This document shows, piece by piece, positions 38,142 to 46,720 of a stretch of 58,221 nt of DNA. Within the stretch, counting starts at the first letter, position 1. Each line of letters begins with the position of its first letter. The position numbers and the translations under genes are program-made. Source of the stretch: Chitinophagales bacterium (GTDB lineage Bacteria; Bacteroidota; Bacteroidia; Chitinophagales; JADJOU01); assembly GCA_016787225.1 (NCBI GenBank), contig JAEUUY010000031.1, positions 1-58,221 of the forward strand, in the 5' to 3' direction. Below the pieces are notes generated by a model. It saw nothing but the letters and a program-made list of their open reading frames with translations. It was not told the origin of the DNA and searched no databases.

Positions 38142-38444
38142 ATGTATGCAATCGTAGAAATAGCTGGAAAGCAGTATAAAGCAGAAAATGGAAAATTTCT
38201 TTATGTAGATTTAATAGGTGGCAAAGAAGGCGATAAAGTATCCTTTGACCGTGTATTGTTAACCGATAATGGAGGAAAAGTAACTGTAGGGACACCTACC
38301 ACAGGTACATCTGTATCTGCAACCATATTGAAGCATAAAAGAGCAGATAAAGTGATCGTTTTCAAAAAGAAGAGAAGAAAGGGCTATAAAGTGAAAAACG
38401 GTCATAGACAAGGTTATACCCAGATTCAAATAGAAAGTATTTAA
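38142..38444 (+). CDS. rplU: 50S ribosomal protein L21
   Basis: 100-aa protein of the large subunit. The start MYAIVEIAGKQYKAENGKFL and the motifs ISVDR-like SFDRVLLTD and KVIVFKKKRRKGYKVKNGHR are diagnostic, ending in the QGYTQIQIESI tail. It is followed after 26 bp by rpmA, the usual gene order. A good promoter lies just upstream and a terminator follows rpmA, so the two genes form a complete operon. Confidence 0.98.
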   Translation: MYAIVEIAGKQYKAENGKFLYVDLIGGKEGDKVSFDRVLLTDNGGKVTVGTPTTGTSVSATILKHKRADKVIVFKKKRRKGYKVKNGHRQGYTQIQIESI

Positions 38445-38470
38445 TTTTAAACCCTAAAAATTAGAAAGAA

Positions 38471-38728
38471 ATGGCTCACAAAAAAGGTGTCGGTAGCTCG
38501 AAGAACGGAAGAGAATCACACAGTAAGAGATTAGGAATCAAAATGTTTGGTGGTCAGGCAGTGACTCCAGGTAATATCATTGTTCGTCAAAGAGGAACTG
38601 AATTTCACCCTGGAAATGGTGTTGGAATAGGCAAGGACCATACGATATTCGCTATGATAGAGGGTGTGGTAGAATTTAAGAAAAAGGCAAATGAGAGAAC
38701 TTATATCAGTGTTCTTCCTCAAGCATAA
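38471..38728 (+). CDS. rpmA: 50S ribosomal protein L27
   Basis: 85-aa protein that reaches the peptidyl-transferase centre with its N-terminal tail. [20 protein letters not shown] and [20 protein letters not shown] are diagnostic, and the end [14 protein letters not shown] is normal. There is no cleavable N-terminal extension of the Firmicutes type. It is the second gene of the rplU operon. Confidence 0.98.
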   Translation: MAHKKGVGSSKNGRESHSKRLGIKMFGGQAVTPGNIIVRQRGTEFHPGNGVGIGKDHTIFAMIEGVVEFKKKANERTYISVLPQA

Positions 38729-38753
38729 TCTAACTATTCTTTAATTATTTATA

Positions 38754-38791
38754 AAAAACTCTGCTTAACTCAATGGCAGAGTTTTTTTTTA
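38754..38791 (+). terminator. Terminator after rpmA
   Basis: AACTCTGC (38757-38764) pairs with GCAGAGTT (38776-38783) over an 11-base loop and is followed by further T residues. The sufD gene starts 14 bases beyond the T-run. Confidence 0.88.
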
Positions 38792-38804
38792 TATTTTTGC
38801 CTCT

Positions 38805-40124
38805 ATGAATACCAGTACATATAGTTATAAAGATATTTTCAAAGAACAAGAAAAAAATCTAGGTGCTCTTCAGAATAGTTTTATCCATAATGCTAAACTA
38901 GATGCTTTTGATGATTTCTATAAGTTAGGATTTCCTACTCGTAGAAATGAGGCATGGAAATATACCAATGTATCCGCATTTACCCGCGCCTCACTCAATC
39001 CTTTGTTTTACCCCCAAGTGCATAGTGATATCAAGAAAAGTGACTTTCGCTATTATGATCATATCAAAGCAAATAAGTTGGTCGTAGTCAATGGGAGTTT
39101 TCAAAAACATTTATCCGAAATCCATGAAGACCCAGACAAGGTAGCTATTATGTCTGTATCAGAAGCTATTACGGGTGGAGATCCATGCTTTGCCAAGCAT
39201 TTCAACTCACTCGCTCAAAATGGCACAGATCATTTCTCAGCGCTTAATACCTCCATGTTTGGGGATGGTATATTGATACATGTTCGCAAGAATGTGCAAT
39301 GTCAGTATCCTATTATTTGGTTTTTTATATCCAAAGACAACTCCGATTGTATTATCAATCCTAGAAATCTTATAATTTTAGATAAAGGCGCACAAGCTGA
39401 GATAATCAAAGATCATCAAGGATTGACAGAAGGAGATTATTTTATCAATGCCGTGACCGAAATCATACTTTCCGAAGATTCTACTCTGGACATGACTTCC
39501 ATTCAAAATGAGACTTCTCATGGATTGCACTACGTAAGTACCAAGGAAATCACTCAAAAGAAAAATTCTACATTAAACTTTAATACGATTTCTCTTTCTG
39601 GAAAACTGATACGCAACAATCTGCGATCTGCACTACAAGATGTAGATATTCAGTGCAATATACGGGGTTTGTATTATGGCAAAGACCATGACACCATTGA
39701 TAATAACTTTCTAGTAGAGCACAAAGCTGAAAACTGCATGAGCAATCAGCTCATAAAAGGGATATTAAAAGACGATTCTAATGGTATTTTTACAGGTAAA
39801 ATATTTGTACATAAAGGCGCAAATAAAACCAATGCATATCAAAAAAATAACAATCTCCTCCTATCTGAAAATGCGACAATGAATTCTCGTCCTCAGCTAG
39901 AAATCTATGCCGACGATGTGAAATGCAGCCACGGTGCTACGAATGGGCAAATAGACGAGAATGCTAAATATTATCTCATGTCTAGAGGATTAACTGAAGA
40001 AACTTCCCTTTCCTTTATTCAGTATGCCTTTGTAGCAGAGGTATTTAGTTTTATAAAAAATGAAGGTATTCGAAATTATCTCGATGAGGTTTTTCGCTAC
40101 AAGCTAGGACTGGGACATATCTAA
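38805..40124 (+). CDS. sufD: Fe-S cluster assembly protein SufD
   Basis: Subunit of the SufBCD scaffold that builds Fe-S clusters. 439 aa of right-handed beta-helix: GFPTRRNEAWKYTNVSAFTR near the N-terminus is the SufD hallmark. Later motifs are FTGKIFVHKGANKTNAYQKN, SENATMNSRPQLEIYADDVK with the conserved CSHGATNG, and YYLMSRGLTEETS. No sufB, sufC or sufS is in the window, so it stands alone after the ribosomal operon here; the partners must lie elsewhere. TATTTTTG at 38792-38799 may be its -7 box, giving a very short leader. Confidence 0.93.
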   Translation: MNTSTYSYKDIFKEQEKNLGALQNSFIHNAKLDAFDDFYKLGFPTRRNEAWKYTNVSAFTRASLNPLFYPQVHSDIKKSDFRYYDHIKANKLVVVNGSFQKHLSEIHEDPDKVAIMSVSEAITGGDPCFAKHFNSLAQNGTDHFSALNTSMFGDGILIHVRKNVQCQYPIIWFFISKDNSDCIINPRNLIILDKGAQAEIIKDHQGLTEGDYFINAVTEIILSEDSTLDMTSIQNETSHGLHYVSTKEITQKKNSTLNFNTISLSGKLIRNNLRSALQDVDIQCNIRGLYYGKDHDTIDNNFLVEHKAENCMSNQLIKGILKDDSNGIFTGKIFVHKGANKTNAYQKNNNLLLSENATMNSRPQLEIYADDVKCSHGATNGQIDENAKYYLMSRGLTEETSLSFIQYAFVAEVFSFIKNEGIRNYLDEVFRYKLGLGHI

Positions 40125-40151
40125 GGTTAGTTTTTAAACTCAGATTAATTA

Positions 40152-40324
40152 TAACCACATAAGCACATAGAAAAGTTAGAAAATTTTTATAGACATTAAA
40201 ATGCTCAAACATAGTTTAGACTCTATAGTGAAGGCGCTTTAGCGCACTATGCTGTCCTATTTATAATATATATTGTACTGTCTAATTCTAAATCTATAAT
40301 AAAATCTATGTTTCTATGTGGTTA
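40152..40324. mobile_element. MITE-like element with 19-22-bp imperfect terminal inverted repeats
   Basis: TAACCACATAAGCACATAG (from 40152) faces CTATGTTTCTATGTGGTTA (40306-40324). Between them is a hairpin GCGC-TTTA-GCGC. At about 173 bp with no coding sequence it looks like a miniature inverted-repeat element and differs in sequence from the 13636 family. It fills most of the 389-bp gap between sufD and kup, which holds no supported gene. Confidence 0.65.
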
Positions 40325-40513
40325 GAAAACAATTTGTCGCAAGGTTTTTCTATGAAAATATTGGGCTTTTTGTATCTCCATTTATTTTATAAAAATTCTT
40401 CTTTAACACATTATTGGTCGTGGATTTGCAAGTTTTTCAGCAGAACCTATCTAAATAATACCAATAGCTCTATAAACCCATATTCTGATAGAAGGTTTGA
40501 TTTCGAATTTAGT

Positions 40514-42511
40514 TTAATAATTCGGCTTATGTTCTAATCTCACTAATGTCTGGTCCATAGTTGGTTTAATCACCAAAGGTATTTTCTCTACAACCAGTAG
40601 GTTTTTATCAATATTGAACCACTTTTCAGGTGAGGCAGTGAAAGACTTAAACCAAAGATTGATTTGAATAGCCAGTCTATCCCAGAATCCGAGGTCATTA
40701 TCTGTAGATAGCTCTTCTTCTAAGATTAGAAATTTAAAATCACCTGATAGTTTTTCATCATCAATTAAATGATAACGTCTATCAATATTGGTTATTTCTC
40801 CTTTCTTAACCATATCTTCTACAGCTTGTTTTAGAAACTGACTTATTCTTTCTTCAACCTTAAAACCTAGAAAAAAAGTAATGCGATAAATATCATTTTT
40901 TACGATTTCCTCTACCTTGTATTCACAGGTAAATGGATAACGGGTCACATGTACATGCACAAACCAATAATTATCTGCTCGCTTGGGCTGCTTATGCAGT
41001 ATGGAATAGAAGACTTTATTCTCTACTTCTTCCTCCTTTGGAGAAGTCGTCATAAATACAAGATTCGTAGCAAATTTTTCCTGCGACGTATCATGACTAA
41101 GAGCCATTAGCTGATCTTTGTAGGCGTTAATAGGTACAAACTCTCTAAGAGCTTTTTTGATTCGCATGGTACGATAACGGCTAAACATTAGCACAATAAA
41201 AACTCCAGCTATTAATACTGCGATATATCCGCCATGAAAAAATTTCAGTAAGTTTGAATAGAAAAATAAGGTTTCAATAAATAAAAATATTCCAATAAGA
41301 CCAATGAGGTATAACACTGATTTTCGCTTGACAATAAAGTATTCTCTTAACAAAATGGTAGTCATTATCATAGTAACCGTTATGGATAAACCATATGCAG
41401 CCTCCATATTGGCTGCTTTCTCAAAATAAAGCACTACAAAAATACAACCTACAAGTAGAAAATTATTTATAAAAGGTATGTAGATTTGTCCTTCAGACAT
41501 TGACGGGTATTTCACTTCAATTTTTGGAAATATATTTAAGCGTATGGCTTCACTTATTAAAGAATAACTTCCGCTTATGACCGCTTGCGAGGCTATGATG
41601 GCCGCCAAACACGCAAGTATGACCATGAAAACTTTAACTGCTCCAGGAATCATGTAGAAGAATGGATTTTGACCATTTAAAGTTTCACCGACATGATTAA
41701 GTAAAAACGCACCTTGACCCAAATAATTGAGAATAAGACAAGTCTTAACGAAAATCCAGCTGATTCGTATATTTTCTCTTCCTACATGCCCTAAATCTGC
41801 AAAAAGAGCCTCCGCACCTGTAGAACAAAGGAATACTGCTCCAAGCAACCAAAATCCACTAGAACTGGCGAGAGTAGTTGGATCTTGATAGAAGTTAAAT
41901 ATCATTTTGATAGCATAATAAGGATTTAGAGCTTGTAAAATTTGAGGATTTTGTAGAATACCATAAACTCCTATTGTTGCTAACATTGAGAACCAAAGCA
42001 ACATAATAGGTCCAAAACTTCGACCAACTTTCGCAGTGCCCAATTGCTGGAGTAAAAAGATACCTAAAATAACAGCAATAACAATAGGAACAGTATTAAT
42101 ATCAGGCTTGAAAAAAGAAAGTCCCTCAATAGCAGAAGAAACCGAAATAGGTGGTGTAATGACACTATCTGCAAGCATCATAGCGCCTCCTATCATAGCT
42201 ACCCATATAAGATATCCTCTTTTTCTTTTTCGTTTGATCAACGCGAAAAGTGAAAAAATTCCTCCTTCACCTTTGTTATCAGCTTGCAGAGTGAATATTA
42301 CATACTTAACTGTCGTCAATAAGGTAATTGTCCAAAACACCGCTGATATGCCTCCATAAACGAGGTCTTCTGAGATTACTTTATTAGTAATAATTGCGCT
42401 CATTACGTAGAGTGGCGATGTACCAATATCACCATAAATAATTCCTAAAGAAACTAATAAACCGGTTAAAGAAAGAGGGTGATGATGTCCACCTTTTGAG
42501 GAAGTTTGCAT
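40514..42511 (-). CDS. kup: Kup/HAK potassium transporter
   Basis: Low-affinity K+ uptake permease of 665 aa. The N-terminal motif SLGIIYGDIGTSPLYVMSAI is diagnostic. About 12 membrane segments fill residues 15-430 (for example WVAMIGGAMMLADSVITPPI and VFLCSTGAEALFADLGHVGR, both family signatures). A soluble C-terminal domain of about 220 residues follows. Length is normal. The gene is monocistronic as far as can be seen; it precedes a BBP2 porin gene by divergence of function only, both being on the minus strand. Confidence 0.95.
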   Translation of the reverse strand: MQTSSKGGHHHPLSLTGLLVSLGIIYGDIGTSPLYVMSAIITNKVISEDLVYGGISAVFWTITLLTTVKYVIFTLQADNKGEGGIFSLFALIKRKRKRGYLIWVAMIGGAMMLADSVITPPISVSSAIEGLSFFKPDINTVPIVIAVILGIFLLQQLGTAKVGRSFGPIMLLWFSMLATIGVYGILQNPQILQALNPYYAIKMIFNFYQDPTTLASSSGFWLLGAVFLCSTGAEALFADLGHVGRENIRISWIFVKTCLILNYLGQGAFLLNHVGETLNGQNPFFYMIPGAVKVFMVILACLAAIIASQAVISGSYSLISEAIRLNIFPKIEVKYPSMSEGQIYIPFINNFLLVGCIFVVLYFEKAANMEAAYGLSITVTMIMTTILLREYFIVKRKSVLYLIGLIGIFLFIETLFFYSNLLKFFHGGYIAVLIAGVFIVLMFSRYRTMRIKKALREFVPINAYKDQLMALSHDTSQEKFATNLVFMTTSPKEEEVENKVFYSILHKQPKRADNYWFVHVHVTRYPFTCEYKVEEIVKNDIYRITFFLGFKVEERISQFLKQAVEDMVKKGEITNIDRRYHLIDDEKLSGDFKFLILEEELSTDNDLGFWDRLAIQINLWFKSFTASPEKWFNIDKNLLVVEKIPLVIKPTMDQTLVRLEHKPNY

Positions 42512-42593
42512 AAAAAAGTATTGCTATTTTTTATTTGAATTATCAAAAATTGTGCAAATTTAAGAGGAGTTTGAATTTTGTATTCGTTTATTT

Positions 42594-43670
42594 TTAAAAA
42601 GAGAATATACAAGCCGAAGTAATGGAGTGATTTCTTTCATTCAGATGATTAAAAATAGCATCTTTAGACTGTAAAAACTTGTATTCTAGTCGAATTTTGA
42701 TATTCGAATTTATATGATAATCTTGATTTAAAGATGTCCCAAAAGTCTGGAATCCGTTTAATGAGCCTGTAGGAAAAATGATACCTTGTTTATCAGCATA
42801 GTATTCTACTCGAGCCGCAGTTGTCCAGTTTGGAGTCCAACGATAACGAAGAATAAATACAGGCGAATACCATGTAGCATAATCATTAAAGTTATATTTA
42901 TCTATTCCTAGATCAAGTCCAAAAATAAACCCCCATTTTTTCTGCGATTCATATTGAAGATATAGATTATGAAATTGTCGTAGCGCCTTCAAACTATCTG
43001 GTTGAGCATTCCCTATGAAATTACTATAATTTAAAATCCACCCATCTTTAGGCTTATACTGAAACTGGAAACCTAATGCAGGCATAGGAGAACTATTGGG
43101 TAATCGCTGTATGCGCTGCCAGCCATTTAAGACGAGAATAGAAGAATAGAACTTTTCATTTTTACTGGTATAGGAGAGTTTAGCACCAGCCTCATAATAT
43201 GGTGATCCCTCTGCCAAAAGACTTCTAGTCAAGGTCCAACAATCTCCACTGACTACACTTTCAAATCCTAGATGAGATGGCATAATCCCAATATCAAACC
43301 ATATATTTTTACTTTTTAATAACTTAATACCTGCATTCGCTTCATAGATAAACTTTGCCCATGCGGGCTCAGAGGCTAAATTATATTGTGCATAGGTTCC
43401 TACCATAGCACCTAAATTAGCTCTGTAGTTTTGTTTTTGATAATTTGCCTTTACAAAGATGAGATTGGCTGTGATTTCGTTGTGTCTTTTATGATTATAA
43501 ACGAAGTTTGATTTTTCATTATTAAAAGGCATTGAAAAATCATAACTGTAGTAGAATTCGCCATATGCACTGAGGGTTAACGGTTTCGTTATAGTATCGG
43601 TGTGTGCCGTTTGACCTTTTAAATTAGAACAATAAAATATTGGAAAGAGGAGTAAAAAATGGAATCGCAT
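42594..43670 (-). CDS. Outer-membrane beta-barrel porin, BBP2/OmpL-like
   Basis: 358 aa with a signal peptide (MRFHFLLLFPIFYCSNLKGQ). The mature part is made of alternating amphipathic strands, with FYYSYDFSMPF near the N-terminus, WFDIGIMPSHLGFESVVSGD in the middle, and a C-terminal strand ITSACIFSF ending in Phe, as required for barrel insertion. The motifs fit the BBP2 (beta-barrel porin-2) family of Bacteroidota. The solute is unknown. Confidence 0.8.
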   Translation of the reverse strand: MRFHFLLLFPIFYCSNLKGQTAHTDTITKPLTLSAYGEFYYSYDFSMPFNNEKSNFVYNHKRHNEITANLIFVKANYQKQNYRANLGAMVGTYAQYNLASEPAWAKFIYEANAGIKLLKSKNIWFDIGIMPSHLGFESVVSGDCWTLTRSLLAEGSPYYEAGAKLSYTSKNEKFYSSILVLNGWQRIQRLPNSSPMPALGFQFQYKPKDGWILNYSNFIGNAQPDSLKALRQFHNLYLQYESQKKWGFIFGLDLGIDKYNFNDYATWYSPVFILRYRWTPNWTTAARVEYYADKQGIIFPTGSLNGFQTFGTSLNQDYHINSNIKIRLEYKFLQSKDAIFNHLNERNHSITSACIFSF

Positions 43671-43790
43671 AAATTTTACAAATCGACGGTGAGATTAAAT
43701 TTAAAAAACTATATACTTGAAAATTATAATCTTGCAATATTAAGCCATTAACTCAATTGCTAAGATCATCGATACTTTTTTTAAAAAACA

Positions 43791-43967
43791 CTAAGTCTTA
43801 ATTAACTCTTTTTTATGAGTACGTCTTTTTGTAGATAATGAAGTTTTTATTTTTTTCAGCCTTTTCCGTTCTTCTATAAATTCTGTAAACTCTTTTTCTT
43901 CTCTTTCGGAAAGAGGAATAGTTTTAATTATGAAGTCAACACCATCAGGTTCCTTGATATATCCCAT
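43791..43967 (-). CDS. Small conserved protein of a two-gene module
   Basis: 58 aa starting MGYIKEPDGVDFIIKTIPLS and ending with a basic tail (STKRRTHKKELIKT). A charged helix sits in the middle (EREEKEFTEFIEERKRLKKI). The start lies 7 bp after the stop of the 171-aa gene, so the two are surely cotranscribed. I recall similar MGYIKEP-type small proteins beside similar partner genes in other Bacteroidota. The pair has the layout of a toxin-antitoxin or enzyme-partner module, which is inference. Confidence 0.75.
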   Translation of the reverse strand: MGYIKEPDGVDFIIKTIPLSEREEKEFTEFIEERKRLKKIKTSLSTKRRTHKKELIKT

Positions 43968-43974
43968 ATTCAGT

Positions 43975-44490
43975 TTATTTAAAATATTTTTCTACTAATT
44001 TTTTGGCTTCATCAGACTCTATAAACATTCTTTGATTTCGATAATGTATAGCTCCTAAAGTCTTTTGGTAATGAATGATGAGTTGTGTTTTTGCGGTAAA
44101 TGCTACATAACCATCAAATCCACTTTGAAAAGAGACCTTACAACAATAGGCCACTAAATTACCAGCTACGCCTTCGTATATTTTTTTCTTTCCAATATTG
44201 AATGGCGCACTTTCTAAGAGATTCATTTCAACATATCCCTTTTTCTTAGATAAACTCACTATTCCTTGTACGACATGCGGACTGCTAGTTATTGTCAATT
44301 TATATACTTCTCGGGTTAAATCTACATATTCAATATTCCAATCAAAATTCCATTTATTTTTCTTGTTAATAGTTTTCAACTCCTGTTTTGTCAAAAGAGA
44401 AACTTCTGTCTGAAAACTATCGCCTGTATAAACATTAACAATAGAATCCGTTAATCTATCAATAACAAAATCTAATTCTCGATTTTTCAC
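43975..44490 (-). CDS. GNAT-like protein of a two-gene module
   Basis: 171 aa starting MKNRELDFVIDRLTDSIVNV. The C-terminal half looks like a degenerate acetyltransferase fold: VQGIVSLSKKKGYVEMNLLE, then YEGVAGNLVAYCCKVSFQSG (in the place of the acetyl-CoA loop and helix) and FDGYVAFTAKTQLIIHYQKT. The classic Q/RxxGxG/A motif is not clear. Upstream residues 25-60 (DSFQTEVSLLTKQELKTIN) are specific to this family. It lies directly upstream of the 58-aa gene. Assignment as GNAT-like is moderate. Confidence 0.7.
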   Translation of the reverse strand: MKNRELDFVIDRLTDSIVNVYTGDSFQTEVSLLTKQELKTINKKNKWNFDWNIEYVDLTREVYKLTITSSPHVVQGIVSLSKKKGYVEMNLLESAPFNIGKKKIYEGVAGNLVAYCCKVSFQSGFDGYVAFTAKTQLIIHYQKTLGAIHYRNQRMFIESDEAKKLVEKYFK

Positions 44491-44594
44491 ACCTCTAAAA
44501 TACTAAATTTAAAGTAAATTATAGTTGATTTTTAGCTCTTTCATTGTGGGTATTATATTTCCATTCTCAAAAAGTAAATATCACTCTTCAATAT

Positions 44595-45536
44595 TTACTT
44601 CTTCTTACTATGCTCGAGATTTCGCATCAAACCCTTATATCCTGTGCGTTTGATTGGGCTATCGTGAAAAACTTCATTGAAATTGTCTTCCGTGATTTCT
44701 TCCCAGGTACTTCTTCTCATATCTGAGAAAATATCTTTATCCTGAAATTCAGATTCTGCGTGCTGTCGGGCTCGAGCATTGATAGGACATACGTCTTGAC
44801 AGATATCGCAGCCATAAATCCAGTTTTGACTATTTTCAGAATAATGCGCAGGCATAGTTTCTGCCTTGTATTCAATAGTTAAATAAGATATGCACTTATT
44901 GCTATCCACCACATAGGGTGCCACGATAGCTTGTGTAGGACAGGCATCTATGCATTTCGTGCAGCTACCACAGAAATTTTTGACAGCTACATCGTAGTCT
45001 AGCTCTATATCTACAAATATTTCCGCTAGAAAAAAGAAGCTACCTTTGGACTTGGTGAGTAGCAATGAATTCTTCCCTATCCAGCCTACACCGCTCTTTT
45101 CAGCCCATACGCGCTCCATCACCGGTGCACTATCTACAAATCCCCTCGCACTGACATCCCCTACTTCTTTTTTTAGAAAATCGATGACCAATTTTAATTT
45201 TCTTTTCAACACCTTGTGATAATCACGACCTCTAGCATACTTGGAAATCTTAATTTTTTCTGGAGCATTTTCTTGACTCTCTTCCTTAAAGTAATTATAA
45301 GATAAACTAATAATACTTTTAGTATTCTCATGTAGTTTTTGAGGTGATATTCGCAGGTCAAAATGTCGCTCCATATAACTCATTTCCCCCTGAAAACCAT
45401 TCTTTAACCACAGTTCTAAATCTTTTGCTTCCTTTTCTAAAGTAATAGCTTTAGAAATTCCAATATCTTGAAAACCAATGCTTTTAGCATATTCTTTTAA
45501 TTTCTGACTTAATAAAAATCTGTTAATATTCTCCAA
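44595..45536 (-). CDS. queG: Epoxyqueuosine reductase
   Basis: Last step of queuosine synthesis in tRNA, a cobalamin- and Fe-S-dependent reduction. 313 aa. The N-terminal catalytic region includes SIGFQDIGISKA and RDYHKVLKRKLK; two [4Fe-4S] sites are given by CGSCTKCIDACPTQAI and CDICQDVCPIN. PVMERVWAEKSGVGWIGKNS is a family hallmark. The C-terminal HEAT-repeat extension of some homologues is absent. It is divergent from nrdB over 170 bp. Confidence 0.96.
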   Translation of the reverse strand: MENINRFLLSQKLKEYAKSIGFQDIGISKAITLEKEAKDLELWLKNGFQGEMSYMERHFDLRISPQKLHENTKSIISLSYNYFKEESQENAPEKIKISKYARGRDYHKVLKRKLKLVIDFLKKEVGDVSARGFVDSAPVMERVWAEKSGVGWIGKNSLLLTKSKGSFFFLAEIFVDIELDYDVAVKNFCGSCTKCIDACPTQAIVAPYVVDSNKCISYLTIEYKAETMPAHYSENSQNWIYGCDICQDVCPINARARQHAESEFQDKDIFSDMRRSTWEEITEDNFNEVFHDSPIKRTGYKGLMRNLEHSKKK

Positions 45537-45705
45537 ATCTTAGTCTTGCAATGGGTCGCAAATTTTAATATATTTTTTTAAACACCTGTGGATATATAAT
45601 TGTGAAATCGTCACTTAAAAAATTAGTTTTGTCATCAGAAAGTAACCACAGGATTTTCTACAAAAATTAATAAATTCTTAACAAAGATACAAATATAATC
45701 ATCTC

Positions 45706-46701
45706 ATGGAAAAAGCGCAGAATATTGAGCCTATATTACAAGACACCAAAGACCGTTTTGTGCTTTTCCCTATCCAATATGATAGTATTTGGAAAATGTA
45801 TAAAGCAGCTGTCAATAGTTTCTGGGTAGCTGAGGAAATAGATTTACAGCCTGATTTAGAAGATTGGAATAATAAATTAACTGCTGACGAAAAGCATTTT
45901 ATTTCTCATGTATTGGCATTCTTCGCAGCGAGTGATGGCATAGTGAATGAAAATCTGGTAGTCAATTTTATGCAAGATGTCACTATTCCAGAGGCGCGTT
46001 GTTTTTACGGTTATCAAGTAGCTATTGAGAATATACATGCAGAGACCTATAGTCTATTGATAGATACCTATATCAAAGATCCGAACGAAAAGGAAAGATT
46101 ATTCAATGCTATAGAGACCGTACCATGTGTCAAGAAAAAAGCAGAGTGGGCACTGAAATGGATTGAGAAATCGACTTCTTTCGCAGAGCGCCTTGTGGCT
46201 TTCGCTGCGGTAGAAGGTATCTTCTTCTCGGGTTCTTTCTGTTCTATCTATTGGCTTAATAATAGAGGATTGATGAAAGGTTTGAGCTTTTCGAACGAAT
46301 TAATCTCAAGAGACGAAAACCAGCACTGCGATTTTGCTTGCTTGTTATATTCTATGTTAGAAAACAAACTTTCAAAAGAAACCGTTACTTCTATCATCAC
46401 CGAGGCCGTGACTTATGAAAAAGAATTTGTGAGCGACGCCTTACCTGTATCCCTCATAGGAATGAATTCTGGAGCTATGTGTCAATATATCGAATTCGTA
46501 GCTGATAGATTATTAGTCTCTCTTGGATATCCAAAGGTTTATAATGCGACTAATCCATTCCCATGGATGGAAATGATATCGATGAGACCTAAAACAAATT
46601 TCTTTGAGAGAAAAGTAGGTGAATACCAAAAAGCGGGAGTAGATAAGGCAGCAGAGGATACAGCCTTTAGCATACCACAAACCAATGAAATAGATTTTTA
46701 A
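45706..46701 (+). CDS. nrdB: Ribonucleotide reductase class Ia, small subunit
   Basis: Di-iron radical-generating beta subunit of 331 aa. Iron-ligand segments are visible: [20 protein letters not shown] (Glu and helix B), [16 protein letters not shown] (Glu-x-x-His) and [18 protein letters not shown] (Glu-x-x-His). [11 protein letters not shown] carries the radical-site region. The C-terminus ends [11 protein letters not shown], suitable for docking into the large subunit. There is no N-terminal ATP cone. The stop is 19 bp ahead of nrdA, so both form an operon. Confidence 0.96.
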   Translation: MEKAQNIEPILQDTKDRFVLFPIQYDSIWKMYKAAVNSFWVAEEIDLQPDLEDWNNKLTADEKHFISHVLAFFAASDGIVNENLVVNFMQDVTIPEARCFYGYQVAIENIHAETYSLLIDTYIKDPNEKERLFNAIETVPCVKKKAEWALKWIEKSTSFAERLVAFAAVEGIFFSGSFCSIYWLNNRGLMKGLSFSNELISRDENQHCDFACLLYSMLENKLSKETVTSIITEAVTYEKEFVSDALPVSLIGMNSGAMCQYIEFVADRLLVSLGYPKVYNATNPFPWMEMISMRPKTNFFERKVGEYQKAGVDKAAEDTAFSIPQTNEIDF

Positions 46702-46720
46702 AAATATAAAGTAATATAAT

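Noticed and set aside
45615-45640. TAGTTTTG as nrdB -7 promoter element
   Set aside because: The nearest upstream TTG is 21 bases away and the match is one of several in AT-rich DNA; not reported as a feature.
45541-45705. NrdR-box pair or riboswitch upstream of nrdB
   Set aside because: I could not find two matching NrdR-type boxes; TGTGGATAT at about 45588 resembles a DnaA box by one mismatch only, too weak to report.
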